DNA of 64,000 nt from Hydractinia symbiolongicarpus. Its lineage: Eukaryota > Cnidaria > Hydrozoa > Anthoathecata > Hydractiniidae. The stretch spans positions 14,012,001 to 14,076,000 of the forward strand of contig NC_079883.1 of assembly GCF_029227915.1 (NCBI RefSeq), read 5' to 3'. The notes under the pieces were generated by a model, which was not told where the DNA came from, ran no database searches, and worked only from the letters and a program-made list of their open reading frames with translations. How positions within the stretch are numbered: the first letter of the stretch is position 1; each line of letters starts with the position of its first letter. The position numbers and the translations under genes are program-made. Below are positions 61,283 through 64,000 of this stretch, one piece after another.

Positions 61283-64000
61283 GTGAGATATTTTTCGATT
61301 TTTACAGAACTCAGTTTTTAAATAACATCGTTGTTAAAACGTGCTATTTTTTCTTAGATGCCAGGTGTGTCAGCGATGGGAGAGTCGCATTAAAAACAGT
61401 ACAAATTTCTCCCGCAAATGGATAGCTGGAACTCGTAGTGTGACGAAGGATAGCGTACAAAAACATACTAACAGTCAACAACATAAGGAAGCCGTCGAGC
61501 TCAAAAAAAGAAGTGAGATGGGTGCTGAAGTATATGCTCAATCAGTGCTCACAACAACACCTATCGGAAGTGGTTTACGAAAAATGGCTGCGAGTGACAA
61601 GAAAAACCTTCGCGTCAAATTCAACACGGCCTATTATGTCGCCAAAAAAGAGCGTCCTTTCAGTGACTACCCTGATTTGCTAAAACTTCAGTTAAAGAAT
61701 AATGTTCCGAAGTTTGGAGAAAGTTATAAACACGAAAGAGCTGCTGCTACTTTCACCGAACACATAGCCAAGGTGGACAAAGAAAACCTTGGTAAAACTC
61801 TAGCTAAGACACGCTACTATTCTCTCTTGAATGATGGTAGTACGGACACAGGGATTTGTGAGCAAGAATTGGTCTACGTGTTGTACTTGCACGAGGGGAC
61901 AGCACTCGTTAAATTTTTAAGTATCGAGACACCTAAATGTGGAGATGCGCCTGGTATTCTAGAGGCGATTGACAGTGCTTTCCAGCGTATTGGCATATTG
62001 AATTTCAACCAAAGACTTGTTGGTTTTAATGCAGACGGCGCTAGTGTAAATATGGGAAGAAAAAAAGGTGAGGAAATCACGTTCTTACTAGCCTATTTCA
62101 TCGACGCAAACTTACTGCGTTCTTGTCACGAAAACACGTCTGAATAATTTCTCATCATGGTCAAACAATGTTTTGAGAACGTTTTGTAAACATGCTGCAT
62201 GAATTTTCTCTTCTTTTTCTTCAGAATTAATAAACAACACGTGCCTGACTTAACTATTACGACATCAATTTAAAAATAATCTTTTTTCTTAATACCCATT
62301 GTGTCACTCTCCTTCAGCAAATATTACTGTTTGCGAATCTTTGCGAATCTTTTCTTCGCCCACTTTGCCGTCACACGGCAAGCACTTCTCCATGGAGTGC
62401 AAGGCTCTTCTACGCGTTTCCAAATTTTCTTCTTCTTTATTCTTTTATCTTCTGTTCACAATAATCCTTCAGATATTCGGCTATCCGTTTCACTTCTTCA
62501 TCTGTTCCGTTCTTTATCGATCCAATGTTTCCTCCTTTTCTTCCTACTACTTTCTCCACTTCCTCGCATTCCAGCACGTGTTCAGTTGTTTCCTCTGTCG
62601 CTTTACATCCTTTGCACCTCCTTTCTACTCCTCCAAGATTTCTTCCTATATCCCACATTTCTAACCTCGTTCTTAACACCATCATCGCTTCCCTGACTCC
62701 CAATCTACCAGTGTATAATAATAAATCTAAAAGACCAATACTCCAAACAATAAATCAATGTATCTCACAAATAGTGACTAATAATGACCATCAGTGTCCA
62801 GTGAATGTACTTCTGTTCCTGCTTTCACTACACTCTATCAACTCTCAGCCCGTTTCTATACCACAATCAATCAATGTTTCAACCACAACCACAATAACCA
62901 CTGTTCGTTTAACTCAGTGCAGTCACTACTTCCACTGTACAATGTTACTCATCAATGTTCAATAAATAAATGTTCAGCTCAAATCTCTCATGAATATTTT
63001 CGTATGAATATGTTTTTGTTTTAACATTTTGTTGTTGTTTTTTAAACATGTCGAAAATATTCTGTTACTACATAATAAAGAATATACTCCACGGGGAAGA
63101 GCTTTGGAATGTTGTTTAATGTTTTTAAATGTTCAAGAATTTTTCACCTGTTCGAGATTGATCTGGCGGCCACTTAATCATTATCAGTGTTCGCTACACC
63201 ACTCAACTTAGGGCCCAGGTTCTTTGATAGCTTATATGTTGTTTTGACTGCTGAAACGTCCCGGAAAGGGGTATTATTAACTAAATAATAACCAGTTGAT
63301 AATTAGTTTCAATCATGTTTCTTTTTTAAGGAGTTGGAGCATTAATCAAGGAAACTGCGCCCTGGGTCGAGGTTGTGCATTGTTTCAATCATCGCATTGA
63401 ACTTGCTATCAAGGATGCGTTTAACACTGTCAAAGCATTTCACGATGTCGACGAGCTTCTACTGAAGCTTTATTACTTATATCAGAAAAGTCCCAAAAGG
63501 CTTCAGGGACTCAGAAACTTCCCTGAAGCATTCGATGAAACAATTCCGAAGCCTGCTAAAGCATGCGGTACTCGTTGGATAGACCATAAGTTCAAAGCGA
63601 TGGTATGTGCTCTTCAAAACTACGGTGTGTATATGACCCACGTAGAGGAATTAGCTATCACAGATTCACAGCCTGAAAAACGTGCTGAGCTCAAAGGTTT
63701 TTTGAAAAAATGGAAAGAGGCTGCCATTCCATTCAATATGGCTATTTACTTAGATATACTATCCCCGATACGTCGTTTGTCTTTGAGCATGCAGTCTGAC
63801 GAGCACGATCCTGTCAAACAAGTTCGGCGTATCCAGGAATTTACTGCGACCATGGCCAAATTGAAAATAATTTTATTAGATACCCTGGACGGAAGTAGTG
63901 ATATAATGACACATCACAAGCGCTTCACAGATGAGGTTATTAATGACGAAGATGGAAGTGCAACGTACCAAAACATTAAGCTTTTCCGATACGATATAGT
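61188..64000 (+). CDS. hAT-derived zinc finger protein (ZNF862/C17orf113-like), partial
   Basis: Three exons: 61188-61282, 61358-62067 and 63331 to beyond 64000, all in frame (AG|A, G|GA). Start is ATG 61188 or 61191. A TTF/BED-like finger (CQVC with KHTNSQQHKEA) lies near residues 31-78. Next come the ribonuclease H-like core with LLNDGSTDTGICEQELVYVL and VGFNADGASVNMGRKKGVGA, and HCFNHRIELAIKDAFN after the splice. Then GTRWIDHKFKAM and a helical region to the window edge. No stop or frameshift in about 490 residues. The family includes both live transposons and domesticated host genes; which this is cannot be told. The C-terminal dimerisation domain lies outside. Confidence 0.85.
61358..62067 (+). 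CDS. hAT-derived gene exon 2
   Basis: Acceptor TTTTTTCTTAG. Carries the zinc finger and the first catalytic-like acidic motif DGSTD. The donor is AAAAAAG|GTGAGG at 62068. Confidence 0.85.
62068..63330 (+). other. hAT-derived gene intron 2
   Basis: Donor GTGAGG, acceptor CTTTTTTAAG. It contains a minus-strand non-LTR retrotransposon tail (62437-62730). Confidence 0.75.
62437..62730 (-). pseudogene. Non-LTR retrotransposon (LINE) C-terminal fragment
   Basis: Reads GRLGVREAMMVLRTRLEMWD, then RCKGCKATEETTEHVLECEE. This is the C-x2-C...H-x4-C zinc-knuckle seen after the reverse transcriptase domain in several LINE clades, with the usual E-T-x-x-H-x-L-x-x-C core. It ends at a stop at 62437. No reverse transcriptase is present upstream, as expected for a 5'-truncated insertion. 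Confidence 0.6.
63331..64000 (+). CDS. hAT-derived gene exon 3 (runs off window)
   Basis: Completes G|GA and reads VGALIKETAPWVEVVHCFNH, then ELAIKDAF, TRWIDHKF and KLKIILLDTLDGSSDI without a stop. It is open at base 64000. Confidence 0.85.

Noticed and set aside
62299-62965. Three overlapping plus-strand ORFs of 106-146 codons
   Set aside because: Ser/Phe-rich shadows of the minus-strand LINE fragment and of low-complexity sequence inside an intron.

Overview
This window reads as nuclear DNA from an invertebrate animal. It is AT-rich, its genes are split by introns with GT..AG borders, and it is full of degraded transposon fragments. A cnidarian, perhaps a hydrozoan, is my best guess from gene content and repeat style. 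That guess is an inference with no marker gene behind it.

Layout. (1) 898-13485, minus strand: a complete 11-exon lysyl-oxidase-like gene. Exons join in phase to a 763-residue secreted protein: signal peptide, four SRCR domains, a lysyl oxidase catalytic domain with its copper histidines and LTQ Lys/Tyr pair, and, unexpectedly, a C-terminal fibronectin type II (FN2) domain on the last exon. (2) 13486-18671: intergenic, with a 741-bp piggyBac-type MITE flanked by TTAA and a perfect 43-bp palindrome. (3) 18672-35324, plus strand: a small heat shock protein gene with two alpha-crystallin domains in its last exon. Two candidate alternative first exons (18672 and 32112) each have an 875-nt coding part ending in the same phase, so both predicted isoforms are 598 residues. 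(4) 37989-43934, minus strand: a three-exon THUMPD3 tRNA guanine-N2-methyltransferase gene, 421 residues. (5) 44796-60220: a repeat-rich stretch with a tRNA-derived SINE head, a 25-copy 57-bp minisatellite, and fragments of hAT, PIF/Harbinger and possibly pogo/jerky-type transposons, including a PHD-like finger ORF. (6) 61188-64000, plus strand: the start of a multi-exon hAT-derived (ZNF862/C17orf113-like) gene that runs off the window, with a non-LTR retrotransposon tail in its second intron.

How they fit: the LOX-like gene and the sHSP gene are divergent, and the sHSP gene and THUMPD3 are convergent. I see no functional cluster. The most notable points are the LOX-FN2 architecture (extracellular matrix cross-linking joined to a probable collagen/gelatin-binding module), the paired equal-length first exons of the two-domain sHSP, and a minisatellite that repeats a splice-site-like TTTACAG/GTAAGC motif about 25 times.
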